Below are positions 36,141 to 45,675 of a stretch of DNA of 64,000 nucleotides, piece by piece. Source of the DNA: JAIOSM01 sp023143455 (lineage in GTDB: Bacteria; Desulfobacterota; Desulfobacteria; Desulfobacterales; Desulfobacteraceae); contig DAOVTW010000008.1 of the NCBI GenBank assembly GCA_030632885.1, positions 11,975-75,974 on the forward strand, read 5' to 3'. The position numbers were made by a program, and so were the translations under genes. The notes beneath the pieces were generated by a model. The model did not search any database. It was not told the origin of the DNA and saw nothing but the letters and a program-made list of their open reading frames with translations. Each line of letters starts with the position of its first letter. Position 1 is the first letter of the stretch.

Positions 36141-36344
36141 ATTGCTTAACTAATAAGGATTGACTGCGCATTAACTTTAATCTATCACTTTATTATAGAG
36201 GGCGATCATAATTGAAAATACGCTGTCACTTTTTAACCTCTTGCCCCAGTCGAAAGACTTAAAATTATTTTTTATACAAATTGTATTGTGAGAGTAGCTT
36301 GTACGTTTGGAATAATTACTTAAAAAGACATAGTATTAAAGTAT

Positions 36345-36585
36345 AGCATGCAATAGTAAGAAGAAGTCTTAAATAATTTTTCTGGTTTCGGACTGATTGG
36401 CTTGATAAAGCTTTAAAGGGCTTTTGCAGAGCATCTTTATATCTTTTGCTTAAATTCTTAATGAAGTCAGGCGTAAAATTGTCAATTGTTTGAAGCCTGC
36501 AAGGCTGAGTTTTGACAATTTCGGCTGACAAATTTAGAATTTATCAAAAGATTTAAACTAAACGGAAAAAGTCCTTTGAAGCTTT
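36345..36585 (-). repeat. Diverged inverted repeat, right copy, with a 71-residue ORF
   Basis: Reverse-complement homologue of 35092-35320. On the minus strand 36531-36316 encodes a 71-residue peptide (QTIDNFTPDFIKNLSKRYKDALQKP...) that keeps the reading frame seen in the other copy. It could be a small gene, a remnant, or a piece of mobile DNA; no transposase motif is visible. The remainder of 36141-36700 shows no other gene. Confidence 0.65.
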
Positions 36586-36693
36586 ATCTTAAAGATAAAT
36601 TTTTCATAGAATGATAATTTTATAGCTTTCTTTATTAATGGTTTTTGATTTCTAATAAGCTTATTGCAAATATTTAGCTGATTTTAAAAAGCC

Positions 36694-36749
36694 TTGACAT
36701 TGGTTTGGTTTTCCTTCATTATTGAAATGAGTTTGGAATGAAGGAAAAC
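36694..36749 (+). promoter_or_regulatory. Promoter overlapped by operator-like inverted repeat
   Basis: TTGACA (36694-36699), 17 bases, CATTAT (36717-36722). A perfect 13-base inverted repeat, GTTTTCCTTCATT (36708-36720) and AATGAAGGAAAAC (36737-36749), covers the -10 and start region. A third copy GTTTTCCTTCGTT (36777-36789) lies downstream in direct orientation with one change. This is the layout of a repressed, possibly autoregulated promoter for the nucleotidyltransferase gene. Confidence 0.6.
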
Positions 36750-36821
36750 TGTTGAGTGGGGGTATCTTTTAGCAGAGTTTTCCTTCGTTGTATTGATTTT
36801 ATAAATAAGAAGGAAAGTTAT

Positions 36822-37859
36822 ATGATTCTTAAAGAGCTAACTGATAACCAGTCTAAATTTTTTATTGATACTGTTCAAATATATGATGCATATAAAGATG
36901 CTTTTAAAAAAAATCGTTCATACAGTGGTGGTATGCATTGGAAAAAATCAAAAAACAAAGAATACTTATTTAGAACTAAAGATCGTTATGGTAATGGCAA
37001 AAGCCTTGGTCCTAGATCAGAGAAGACAGAAAAAATATTGGAAGAGTTCCAAAAAAATAAAAAACAGATCACTCAGAACTTTTCAAGTTTAAAAAATCGT
37101 TTAAAAGAGCAGTCAAGGTTTTGCAAAGCTGCTAAAATTCAACGAGTCCCAAGTGTGGTTACAACGATTTTAAGATTACTTGAGCAACAAAATATTCTTG
37201 GGCGTAATCTGATGGTAATAGGTACAAATGCCTTGTATGCTTATGAAGCCTGTGCTGGTGTTTTTTTTGAGCAGGATATTATGGCTACTTCTGATATGGA
37301 CATCCTATGGGATACCCGCCCAAAGTTAGTATTAGTATCTGCTGAAAAACCGCAAAAGACAGATTTTATGGATATTCTTCGTAAAGCTGATAAATCTTTT
37401 GCAATGATGGGTAAAAAGAGCTTTAGGGCAGTTAATAAGGATGGCTATATGATTGATTTGTTAAAACCCCTTCCTTCGATGGTTTTTGCAAATGAGAAAA
37501 GACAGATAGGCGGAGCAGATGATATAGAGGCTGTGGAGGTTATGAATCTTCAGTGGCTGTTATCTTCGCCAAAATTTTTTCAGACTGTTATAGGAGAGGA
37601 TGGTTTTCCTGCATTAATGGTTGTGCCTGATCCCCGAGCATTTTCTCTGCATAAATTGTGGTTGAGTAAACAGGAAGATCGTGAGCCTGTGAAAAGAAGG
37701 CGTGACAAGCAGCAGGGAATTGCGGCAGCAAAGGTGGTGCTCAATTACCTTACTCAATACAAATTTAAGCAATCTGAGTTGAGGATGTTCCCGGCAGATG
37801 TTGTGGAAAAAGCAAGAATATCTATGGAAAACATGCAGACACCTCTTGGTTTTGATTAA
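36822..37859 (+). CDS. GSU2403-family nucleotidyltransferase-fold protein
   Basis: The 345-residue protein has an N-terminal helical region, then a nucleotidyltransferase fold (PF12281, NTP_transf_8) with GTNALYAYE at 134-142 (the GS-like motif) and TSDMDILWD (D158 and D160, the metal Asp pair). LHKLWLSKQEDR and RRRDKQQGIAA follow. The start is ATG 36822, with AAGGAAAG just upstream; a longer frame from GTG/ATG 36756 includes the operator-like repeat and is rejected. Relatives have unclear functions; some nucleotidyltransferases of this class act in toxin or defence systems. It lies in the accessory island. Confidence 0.82.
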   Translation: MILKELTDNQSKFFIDTVQIYDAYKDAFKKNRSYSGGMHWKKSKNKEYLFRTKDRYGNGKSLGPRSEKTEKILEEFQKNKKQITQNFSSLKNRLKEQSRFCKAAKIQRVPSVVTTILRLLEQQNILGRNLMVIGTNALYAYEACAGVFFEQDIMATSDMDILWDTRPKLVLVSAEKPQKTDFMDILRKADKSFAMMGKKSFRAVNKDGYMIDLLKPLPSMVFANEKRQIGGADDIEAVEVMNLQWLLSSPKFFQTVIGEDGFPALMVVPDPRAFSLHKLWLSKQEDREPVKRRRDKQQGIAAAKVVLNYLTQYKFKQSELRMFPADVVEKARISMENMQTPLGFD

Positions 37860-38021
37860 TAAGTTTTGTTTTTAGCTTAAGTCACTAGTATATTTCGTAC
37901 GAAAGTTGAATAATGGTTGATTTCGTCATTCAAAGAAGATAATATAAATTTAAGGCAATACAGCATGTTTTTTTTAGCTCAAACATCGTTTATTTACTTT
38001 TTAAAATCAACAGGTTGCTGA

Positions 38022-38753
38022 ATGGGAAAACGTAAGCATAGAGTATTGATTGTTGACGACGAAAAAATGGTCAGTAAAGCTCTCGGTCGAATATTAAAAA
38101 AGATTGGAGTTGACTTTGTTTCCTGCGAAAGTGGTAAACAAGGTCTTGAGGAATTAACAAAAGCTGAGTTTCCATTTTCTTTATTGATTTCAGATCAGCG
38201 TATGCCCGATATGGTTGGATCTGAACTTCTTGAGCAGGCAAGAGAAGAAAGCCCTGAGACAATTAGGTTTTTGATAAGTGGATATTCAGATACGGATGTA
38301 TTAGTGGATGCGATTAATAAAGGGTTTGTCCAAAAATTTATCCAGAAACCATGGGACATTGATGATCTGGTTGATAAAGTTAAAGAAGGTCTTACTCAGT
38401 TCAGGAATACTTTTGAAAACGAAAAGCTTGTAAGGATTACAAAAAAACAGAGCAAAAAACTTTATCAGTTGAGTAATGAACTTAATGAGAAAATTACTAA
38501 AAATAAAAAAAATGTAGAAGAACTTGATCAAAAAATATCACAAATAAAAACTGAAGTTGGGAAAGTAAAAATTGGCGAAAATGGGGAATCCCGTCTTTCA
38601 GTTGAAAATTTTGAAAAAATGTTTGAACAGCATGATGTGCTTGAGAATGACAAATTAAATTCATTGTATCATGATACTTTGAGTGAGCTTTTCAGACAGT
38701 TTAATGATATTGCACAAAAAAATGGATTTGAAATGCCTCCACTTAAAGATTAG
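38022..38753 (+). CDS. Response regulator with C-terminal coiled coil
   Basis: The 243-residue protein has a receiver (8-128) with VDDE acids, phosphoacceptor D58 in LLISDQRMPDM, S-G-Y-S-D and the Lys in FIQKPWD, of the RpfG/hybrid type. A coiled coil (about 135-195) follows and ends in a small conserved tail (LSELFRQFNDIAQKNGFEMPP). There is no DNA-binding or enzymatic output domain. It is cotranscribed with the FapA gene 10 bases downstream, whose N-terminus resembles it throughout. Confidence 0.85.
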   Translation: MGKRKHRVLIVDDEKMVSKALGRILKKIGVDFVSCESGKQGLEELTKAEFPFSLLISDQRMPDMVGSELLEQAREESPETIRFLISGYSDTDVLVDAINKGFVQKFIQKPWDIDDLVDKVKEGLTQFRNTFENEKLVRITKKQSKKLYQLSNELNEKITKNKKNVEELDQKISQIKTEVGKVKIGENGESRLSVENFEKMFEQHDVLENDKLNSLYHDTLSELFRQFNDIAQKNGFEMPPLKD

Positions 38754-38763
38754 GGAGTTGTGA

Positions 38764-41292
38764 GTGCCTGAAAAAAAACATAGTATTATTCTGATTAAAA
38801 ATGCCGGGAAAGCTTTTCTTAAAGTAAAAGAAATTCTTGCAACTTCTAAAATATCTTCAGAGGTTACAACTCTTTTTGTTTCTCCATCGGAGTTGCAAGA
38901 TTGTTTGGAACAAAAAAGTTCAACCCCACCTTCTTTTGTTATATGTTTCACAGATTCTGAGAATAATTATAAAAATATATTTATAAAGGTTAAAGAAGAA
39001 TTCCCGGAAACAAGAAGAATGCTGATAGTTGAATCTAATGAAAGAGAAAAAATAATAGATTCTTTAAATAAAGATGAAATTCATTTTTGTCTTGCTCTGC
39101 CTTTTGACGATTCTGATTTTTTAGAACAGATCAAATATGGATTTAATGAAGTGGAGCAGGGTAACACATGGGAGTATACCAAGCGGATTGTAAATGAGCA
39201 GAATATTAAGATGTACAAAATAGCAAAGAGTTTTAAAGAAAAAGATGATAAATATTTATTAATTACAAACAAAAAAAAACAGGAGTATCAGGATTTAAAA
39301 TCAGAGCTTGAGAAATTAAAAGGCATTTCAGATAAGATATCTTCTCTTGAGGAATATATAGACAAAAAAAATATATCTTTGGAAGCTGATGGCGTTAAAA
39401 GTGAATTTGAAACTATATCAGGGAGCATAACAAAAGTGTTTAATGAGATCGCTTCAAAAAACTCAATTGATTTTTTAGGGGATAAAGATTCTGATATTTT
39501 AAGAAATTTCGATCAATATAAAACCGCAAATGCAGGAAATGTTGAGATAATAAGTAATCTTATTTGCCATGCTTTAAATATCAATGCCATTGATTCAAAA
39601 TTGGATTCTAATAAAGTGCAGAATACTGACCCGAATCAAGAAAACAATTTACAAATAAATGCTACTGACTCGTTTGGCAAAGAATTAGAAGATATTGATC
39701 CAAAAGAATTAGTGGAATTGCTTGGACATGCTTTTGAATTTACTATGGATGATGACAGGTTAAAAATGCAAATTCAGATTAAAGATAAAGATTCTGAGCT
39801 GGTGAATGTGAAGTATATCTTTGAATATTTAAGAGAAGTTGGAGTTAGCTATGGGTTGATTAGTGAACAGACTCTTTTAACCTGGCTTGGGAAAAAAGAT
39901 TCGGTTCAACAGCTGATTGTTGCAAAGGGAACTTCACCGGAACAAGCTGTGGATGGAACTGTGACATATCATTTTAATACAAATTTTATACATGCAGGGC
40001 AGGTTAAGGCAGATGGGAGTATAGATTTCAGAGAGCGGGGGAAAATCCCGTTTGTAGAAGAAAATGTACTTCTTGCCGAAAAAACCCCTGCTAAACTTGG
40101 AAAGCCAGGAGTTGATATTTCAGGTGCCCAGATAGCTGTTGAAGAGCCGGCTGATCCTATTTTCGTTGCAGGCGATAATACCTTTGAATCAGAAGGTGGG
40201 ATGAAAATTTATGCAAAAACAGGCGGGCAACCTCATCTTAATGCTATGGGGGCTGTTTCAGTGGCTCCGGTGCTGAATATTGATAGTGATGTTGATTATG
40301 AAACAGGGAATATATCTTTTAAAGGCAGTATTATTGTAAATGGTACTATAAAAGAAGGGTTCAAGGTTGAAGGGACAAATTTGACAGCTGAGCAAATAGA
40401 GGGAGCTCAAATCCATATTAACGGTGATTTGAATGTCGGTGCAGGTATAATTGATTCTGATATTATAGCCCAGGGAAATATCCAGACAAAATATATAAAT
40501 AATACAAAAATTGAATCTTTTGGTGATTTGATTGTAACAACCGAAGTGTTGGATTCAAAGATTGATTTGACCGGTAAATTTGATGGCGGGAAAGCTCGTA
40601 TAATTGGCTCTGAAATTGTTGCCAAGGGTGGGGTTGAGGCAAGTCAAATTGGAACTACAGGGTCAAAACCAAATAGGATTAGAGTTGGAGCTGACGATTA
40701 TATTATAAAACTTATACGCAACATTGATAAGAAGTTGATTGAAAATAAAGAAGCGAGTGATGGGATAAAAAAATATATTGATGGTTTAAATAAGCAGGAC
40801 CAAAAACATTTTAAAAGTGTTTCAGAGTCAGCTTATGTTCAGGATAGAACTCAGCTGAAAATCAAGAGTTATAAAAAAAAGGCTTCTGAGATAGAAGGAT
40901 CTGGTCTGGCAGCAGAAGCACAAGCTATTCAAAATGAGATTATAAAGCTTGAGGAAAAAGCAGCAGATGCTGAAAAAATGGTTGAAAATGCTTTAGATCA
41001 ACAGGATAAAATAGCAGAAGAAATCAAAGTAAAAGAAGCAGAAATTGAGAAGATAGAAGAGAAGAATATTAGTCTTGTAAATGAGAAAAAAGCTTTAAAA
41101 GAATGTTCGGATAAAGGTAATGCTCTTGCACGGGTAATTGTTAATGGCAAAGTTACGGCAGGGACTAGAGTTGAGAGTATAAATTCCTCACTTACTCTTA
41201 GAGATGATACATCAAGATGTAAAATAGAAGAAATTGGGATGGGATCAGGTGGTGTCGTACAATATTATGAAATGTTATTGGTAAATTTATAA
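38764..41292 (+). CDS. FapA/DUF342 protein with N-terminal pseudo-receiver
   Basis: The 842-residue protein starts at GTG 38764 with GGGAG upstream. Residues 1-240 resemble the preceding response regulator (receiver-like fold, coiled coil and FNEIASKNSIDFLGD tail), but the phosphoacceptor region FVICFTDSENN has lost the Asp and the first acidic pair is missing, so it should not be phosphorylated. Residues ~310-640 are a DUF342 domain (GTVTYHFNTNFIHAGQVKADGSIDFRERG, VDYETGNISFKGSI), followed by a coiled coil and a small beta tail. It is a paralogue of the 24114-26243 protein. The operon ends at a terminator. Confidence 0.85.
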   Translation: MPEKKHSIILIKNAGKAFLKVKEILATSKISSEVTTLFVSPSELQDCLEQKSSTPPSFVICFTDSENNYKNIFIKVKEEFPETRRMLIVESNEREKIIDSLNKDEIHFCLALPFDDSDFLEQIKYGFNEVEQGNTWEYTKRIVNEQNIKMYKIAKSFKEKDDKYLLITNKKKQEYQDLKSELEKLKGISDKISSLEEYIDKKNISLEADGVKSEFETISGSITKVFNEIASKNSIDFLGDKDSDILRNFDQYKTANAGNVEIISNLICHALNINAIDSKLDSNKVQNTDPNQENNLQINATDSFGKELEDIDPKELVELLGHAFEFTMDDDRLKMQIQIKDKDSELVNVKYIFEYLREVGVSYGLISEQTLLTWLGKKDSVQQLIVAKGTSPEQAVDGTVTYHFNTNFIHAGQVKADGSIDFRERGKIPFVEENVLLAEKTPAKLGKPGVDISGAQIAVEEPADPIFVAGDNTFESEGGMKIYAKTGGQPHLNAMGAVSVAPVLNIDSDVDYETGNISFKGSIIVNGTIKEGFKVEGTNLTAEQIEGAQIHINGDLNVGAGIIDSDIIAQGNIQTKYINNTKIESFGDLIVTTEVLDSKIDLTGKFDGGKARIIGSEIVAKGGVEASQIGTTGSKPNRIRVGADDYIIKLIRNIDKKLIENKEASDGIKKYIDGLNKQDQKHFKSVSESAYVQDRTQLKIKSYKKKASEIEGSGLAAEAQAIQNEIIKLEEKAADAEKMVENALDQQDKIAEEIKVKEAEIEKIEEKNISLVNEKKALKECSDKGNALARVIVNGKVTAGTRVESINSSLTLRDDTSRCKIEEIGMGSGGVVQYYEMLLVNL

Positions 41293-41309
41293 TTATGCAT
41301 TATCCTCTT

Positions 41310-41347
41310 TGGTTGCCCTGAACAGCCCTCATGGCAACCATTTTTTT
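41310..41347 (+). terminator. Rho-independent terminator after the FapA gene
   Basis: TGGTTGCC (41310-41317) and GGCAACCA (41333-41340) are perfect arms followed by TTTTTTT, just before the convergent RND gene's stop. Confidence 0.88.
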
Positions 41348-44300
41348 CAAAGTTGTTTTGAATTAAATAAGCTTTTAATATCCTCCAGAATTAAATAAAG
41401 GCAAGGCACCATAATCAAGGTGATAAATGTTGCAAACAATATACCGAACCCAAGAGAGATTGCCATGGGGATTAAAAACCTTGCCTGTCTCGATGTTTCA
41501 GTGATAATTGGTGCAAGTCCGCCACAGGTGGTCAATGTTGTCAGCAAAATAGGCCGGAACCTCTGGATACCAGCAGAGTGAACAGCATCTAAGACAGGTA
41601 GTCCTTTACGGTATCGCCGGTTGGCAAAATCGATCATCATCAGAGAATCATTCACTACAACCCCAGACATGGCAACAAGTCCGAAAAGGCTCATAACGGA
41701 AAGGGAGTATCCCATTATAATGTGACCGACAATGGCACCAATAACCCCAAAAGGAATACAGAACATAATAATAAATGGTTGCAGGTAGCTTTTAAACGGG
41801 ATGGCTAGAAGGGCAAAAATACAGAGTAAAGCCATTCCAAGCCCTTTTAACAGGGCTGATATACTTTCTTGTATAGCTGCCTTATGTCCTTTAAAACTAT
41901 AGGATAGCCCGGGATATTTATCTAAAAGCTTTGGTAGAATTGTTTTTTGCATATCACTTATAATGTTTTCAGCTTTAGGAGGTGGTCGGACATTAGCGGA
42001 AACCCGAATTTCGCGCCTTCCATTGGTCCTTTTTATGGATGTGTAAGCTCTCCCTGTTATGATTTCTACGGCGTTCCGAAGTTGAATTTCCCCTTCGGGC
42101 GCAAGCAGAACCAATTCTTCAAAAGTTGATTCTGACATTCTTTCTTCTTTGGGCAATAGTACCCTGACCGTAACCTCGCTTCTTCCACGCTGGTTTTTTA
42201 CAGCAGATATCCCCTGGAAGGCATGGCGGACTTGATTTGCTACTTCTCTTGAAGTCAATCCCATCCGTTTTCCGGCAGGGCTTAAGGTAATATCAAATTG
42301 TTTTTTCCCTTTAGCAGACCCATCATCAATATCATGAACGATGGGGTATTCTGATAGGCTTTTAGCAAGGTCTTCTCCGGCTTTTTCCAGCATATTTCTG
42401 TCCCTGTGACTGAGGCTTACAGTCAAATTTTTACCTGATCCTGGTCCTCCTCTGTTGGATTCAAAGGAAATACCCTCGAGTCCTGGGATTACTCCTGTCT
42501 TTTCTCGCCAGATAGTTGTTACATCTGTTGTGCTTAACGGGCGGACATCAGGGTCAGTCAAATAAACTCTGACCGAGATATTGTTGTTTTGAACTTGAGA
42601 AAAAATACCGTTTGACAATTGATCTTTGCCATTTTCTTCGATAACCTTTTGGGCGCTTTGAATAAGTCGCTGTTCAACTTTTTTTATAGTTTCAGTTGGT
42701 GTGCCATAGGGCAAAACTGCCTCACAAAAGGCATAATCTGATTCCACTTTTGGGAACATTACCATTCCCATTCGTCCCGAAGAAACATAGCCTGCAGTTA
42801 TCATGAGTAAGGCAATGCCAAAGGCAATAATTGTATATCGATGGTTTATTACTAAAAAGAGCAAATCTCCATAATATTTTTTAACAACTGTTTCAAAAAA
42901 CAGGCTAAATTTTATCTGCCATTTTTCAAGATGATTTAAAGGAAAAAACAAAGGGCGCTTGCTTTTGTGGCTTAAATGGGCAGGTAAAATAAAGAGGCTC
43001 TCTATTAAAGATACCCCAAACACTGCAATAACAACAAAGGGAATTGTTTTAAAAATTTTCCCCATAAATCCGGGAACAAACATTAAGGGTATAAACGCTA
43101 CCATGTTGGTTATTACGCTGAACACCACAGGCATGGCAATCTCTTTAGTCCCCTTAACAGCAGCTTCAAATATTGATAGACCCTGACGCCTGCAATAATA
43201 GATATTTTCTCCCACAACTACTGCATCATCCACAACAATTCCTAAAGTAACAATAAACGCAAACATACTAATAATGTTAATGGAGAATGTGGTAGAGGAA
43301 AGAAAGAGAAAAGAGCCTAAAAAAGAAATCGGGATACCCAAACTGACCCAGAATGCCAGCCGGATTTCAAGGAAAAGTGCCAGGAAAAAAAAGACAAGTC
43401 CAAGCCCAATATATGCGTTACGGAGTAACAGGTCAGCTCTCTGGGCAAAAACTTTAGAAAGATCTCTTACAAGGGACAGCTTTATTCCTTCAGGTAAGGA
43501 TTCGTTAATTTGTTTTATAAGAGCTTTCCCAGAAGTTGCTACCTGGGTTGGAGTTTGCTCACCCACACGATAAATTTGTATAACAACCGCCCGTTTTCCA
43601 TTAAAGGATGCCCAATTGTCTGTTTCTTCAAACCCTTCACGGAGAGTAGCAATATCTTCAAGTAATACATTAGAGCCATCTTCTAAAGTAATAACAGGGA
43701 GAGCGGCATACTGTTTTGCATAATCCTTTCGATCTTTGATCCGTAAAAGAATATCTCCTCCACTGGTTTCGATGCTACCTCCTCCAAGTTCAACTGATGC
43801 CTTAGATATAGTGAGTGCGATTTCTTGAAGTGTGATATTGTAGCGTCTCAGTGTCTGACTTGAAATTTCAATCTGGATTTCTTTCTCCCTTACTCCGTCA
43901 AGCTCCACCTGGGTGATTCCGTCATCTGAGAGCAGTTTGTCCCGAATTTGATCTGCCAAATCCCGCATGTTTGTTTCAGAGGTATCTCCATAAAGAGCAA
44001 TTCTAAGGACTTCTCTTTTTCTTGTGGCAATGGATACTCGGGGTTCCTCAGCCTCATCAGGAAAGGTTGAGATGCGGTCTACCTCGCTTTTAATCTCCTG
44101 CCATAGACGATTAATATCAGTCCCTTCAATAGCTTCTATACTGACAGAACCATATCCTTCACTGGCAGTGGCAGTAATTTCATCAATGCCTTCTATGTCT
44201 TGGATTGCCTCTTCAGTGGCAAGGAGAATCCCATTTTCCACTTCTTCCGGGCTAGCTCCGGGATAAGCAATAGAGATATTAACAATGTCAAGGCTGAATT

Positions 44301-44445
44301 CCGGAAATACTTCCTGTTTGATGTTAAATCCCATGAAAAGCCCGCCAATCAAAAGAACGGCCATCATTAGATTCGCAGTAACTGAATTTCCTGCCATCCA
44401 GGCAATGGAACCTTTGAATAACTTGGGGTCTGCATCTTGTGTCAT
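41347..44445 (-). CDS. RND efflux pump, inner-membrane transporter (AcrB/MexB family)
   Basis: The 1032-residue protein is of the ACR_tran family, about the usual length. It has two large periplasmic loops and two sets of six helices. VVDDAVVVGENI and the GIVVDDAV-type segment with adjacent Asp residues in helix 4 provide the proton relay; AMSGVVVNDSLMMIDF lies in the second half. It exchanges protons for drugs, lipids or other amphiphiles. It overlaps the adaptor gene by 4 bases (ATGA) and forms a tripartite pump with the two upstream genes. Confidence 0.94.
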   Translation of the reverse strand: MTQDADPKLFKGSIAWMAGNSVTANLMMAVLLIGGLFMGFNIKQEVFPEFSLDIVNISIAYPGASPEEVENGILLATEEAIQDIEGIDEITATASEGYGSVSIEAIEGTDINRLWQEIKSEVDRISTFPDEAEEPRVSIATRKREVLRIALYGDTSETNMRDLADQIRDKLLSDDGITQVELDGVREKEIQIEISSQTLRRYNITLQEIALTISKASVELGGGSIETSGGDILLRIKDRKDYAKQYAALPVITLEDGSNVLLEDIATLREGFEETDNWASFNGKRAVVIQIYRVGEQTPTQVATSGKALIKQINESLPEGIKLSLVRDLSKVFAQRADLLLRNAYIGLGLVFFFLALFLEIRLAFWVSLGIPISFLGSFLFLSSTTFSINIISMFAFIVTLGIVVDDAVVVGENIYYCRRQGLSIFEAAVKGTKEIAMPVVFSVITNMVAFIPLMFVPGFMGKIFKTIPFVVIAVFGVSLIESLFILPAHLSHKSKRPLFFPLNHLEKWQIKFSLFFETVVKKYYGDLLFLVINHRYTIIAFGIALLMITAGYVSSGRMGMVMFPKVESDYAFCEAVLPYGTPTETIKKVEQRLIQSAQKVIEENGKDQLSNGIFSQVQNNNISVRVYLTDPDVRPLSTTDVTTIWREKTGVIPGLEGISFESNRGGPGSGKNLTVSLSHRDRNMLEKAGEDLAKSLSEYPIVHDIDDGSAKGKKQFDITLSPAGKRMGLTSREVANQVRHAFQGISAVKNQRGRSEVTVRVLLPKEERMSESTFEELVLLAPEGEIQLRNAVEIITGRAYTSIKRTNGRREIRVSANVRPPPKAENIISDMQKTILPKLLDKYPGLSYSFKGHKAAIQESISALLKGLGMALLCIFALLAIPFKSYLQPFIIMFCIPFGVIGAIVGHIIMGYSLSVMSLFGLVAMSGVVVNDSLMMIDFANRRYRKGLPVLDAVHSAGIQRFRPILLTTLTTCGGLAPIITETSRQARFLIPMAISLGFGILFATFITLIMVPCLYLILEDIKSLFNSKQL

Positions 44446-45644
44446 GAATTGTCTCCTGGAGCAAGTTGCAGGGCCATACCATTTATAGCGATAGGTATGT
44501 CTGATGTAATAACTTTATCGCCGGCGTTGATGCCTGATCGGATATAGACTATTTTGTCTTCTTTCCAGACAAGGCTTACTTTTTTAACCTCAAGAACTCC
44601 AGAATTATAGATCCATAATGTGTTGCCATCCCGAAGAATAGATCTGGGTATGGGAAATACATTTTCAAGGGTTTCTCCAAAAATCTGGACATCCACATGG
44701 TCATCTAAGAGCAATTGCAAACTCTTTTTTTTATTTTTTATTTTTCTTAGGTTTTTTAGTCCTAAAGGATCATGCACTAAAATAATTACACCTGCCATGC
44801 GACTTTTACTGGTCATCTTTCCGGTTGTCCGCACCACTTTACCCTGCCAGGTATGGTTTGAAAACCCTGAATGGATAATAGCTTTACTGCCTTTTGTTTC
44901 ATTGATTATGAGTGAAGCCAGGCGATCCGGTGGCACTTGTGCTTCAATTTTGTAAGCATCCACATCAACCAAAGTAGCAAGTGATCCTTGCGCTGTGACA
45001 AGGGACCCTGAATTGACATGTTTTTCAAGTATAAGGGCATTAAAAGGAATAATGACATTAGTCCGTGACATGCTTAGTAGTGCTTTTTCAAGGTCAGCCC
45101 TGGCGTTGTCCACAGTAGCTTTTGCCTGGACAAGTTGTGGTTTACGCAAAGCTAAGTCAGTAGCTTTAATTTTATCTTTGGAAACCTCGTTGATTAGCTT
45201 AAGTTCTTCTTTTGCAATCAATTGGCTGCCCTTTTCAAGAGCAAGAGCAGAAAGAGCTTTGTCAAGGGCGCTTTGAGCTTTTTGGACATCTATTTTATAA
45301 TCTGAATCATCAAGCTTTAAAAGCATCTCTCCCTTTTGTATTACTGCACCTTCCACAAACTTAGATGAGATAGATACAACCTCTCCAGATACTTTGGATT
45401 TTAATATAATTTCCCTGTCCGGCATAACTATACCCATAGCCCGAATTGAACTCTGAAAGTTCCCAGGCTGTATTGAAATGGTCTGTACTACACTTGCTTG
45501 TTTTTTGGGTGGTTTTCTTTTCATCTTTGGTTCACTTGAATTAAAATAGTTCCAACCTGCCAGTCCAATTGCAATCAAACCAATCGGTATAATGATTTTT
45601 GCCAGCGACCTAATTATGGATACTTCTATTTCTTGACTACTCAT
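44442..45644 (-). CDS. RND efflux membrane-fusion (adaptor) protein
   Basis: The 400-residue adaptor has an N-terminal membrane anchor (about 14-32), a barrel-sandwich/lipoyl half (ILKSKVSGEVVSISSKFVEGAVIQKGEMLLKLDDSDY), a helical hairpin (80-200), and the second half-lipoyl (IPFNALILEKHVNSGSLVTAQGSL). It connects the RND pump to the outer-membrane channel. It lacks a lipobox. It overlaps the RND gene start. Confidence 0.92.
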   Translation of the reverse strand: MSSQEIEVSIIRSLAKIIIPIGLIAIGLAGWNYFNSSEPKMKRKPPKKQASVVQTISIQPGNFQSSIRAMGIVMPDREIILKSKVSGEVVSISSKFVEGAVIQKGEMLLKLDDSDYKIDVQKAQSALDKALSALALEKGSQLIAKEELKLINEVSKDKIKATDLALRKPQLVQAKATVDNARADLEKALLSMSRTNVIIPFNALILEKHVNSGSLVTAQGSLATLVDVDAYKIEAQVPPDRLASLIINETKGSKAIIHSGFSNHTWQGKVVRTTGKMTSKSRMAGVIILVHDPLGLKNLRKIKNKKKSLQLLLDDHVDVQIFGETLENVFPIPRSILRDGNTLWIYNSGVLEVKKVSLVWKEDKIVYIRSGINAGDKVITSDIPIAINGMALQLAPGDNS

Positions 45645-45675
45645 CTTATTATCTCCACATTATATGTATCCAAAT

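Noticed and set aside
35092..36585. The inverted-repeat pair as an insertion sequence
   Set aside because: No transposase motif, target duplication or terminal inverted repeat ends could be identified.
36756..36821. Upstream extension of the nucleotidyltransferase
   Set aside because: It overlaps the third operator-like half-site and lacks a ribosome site; ATG 36822 has one.
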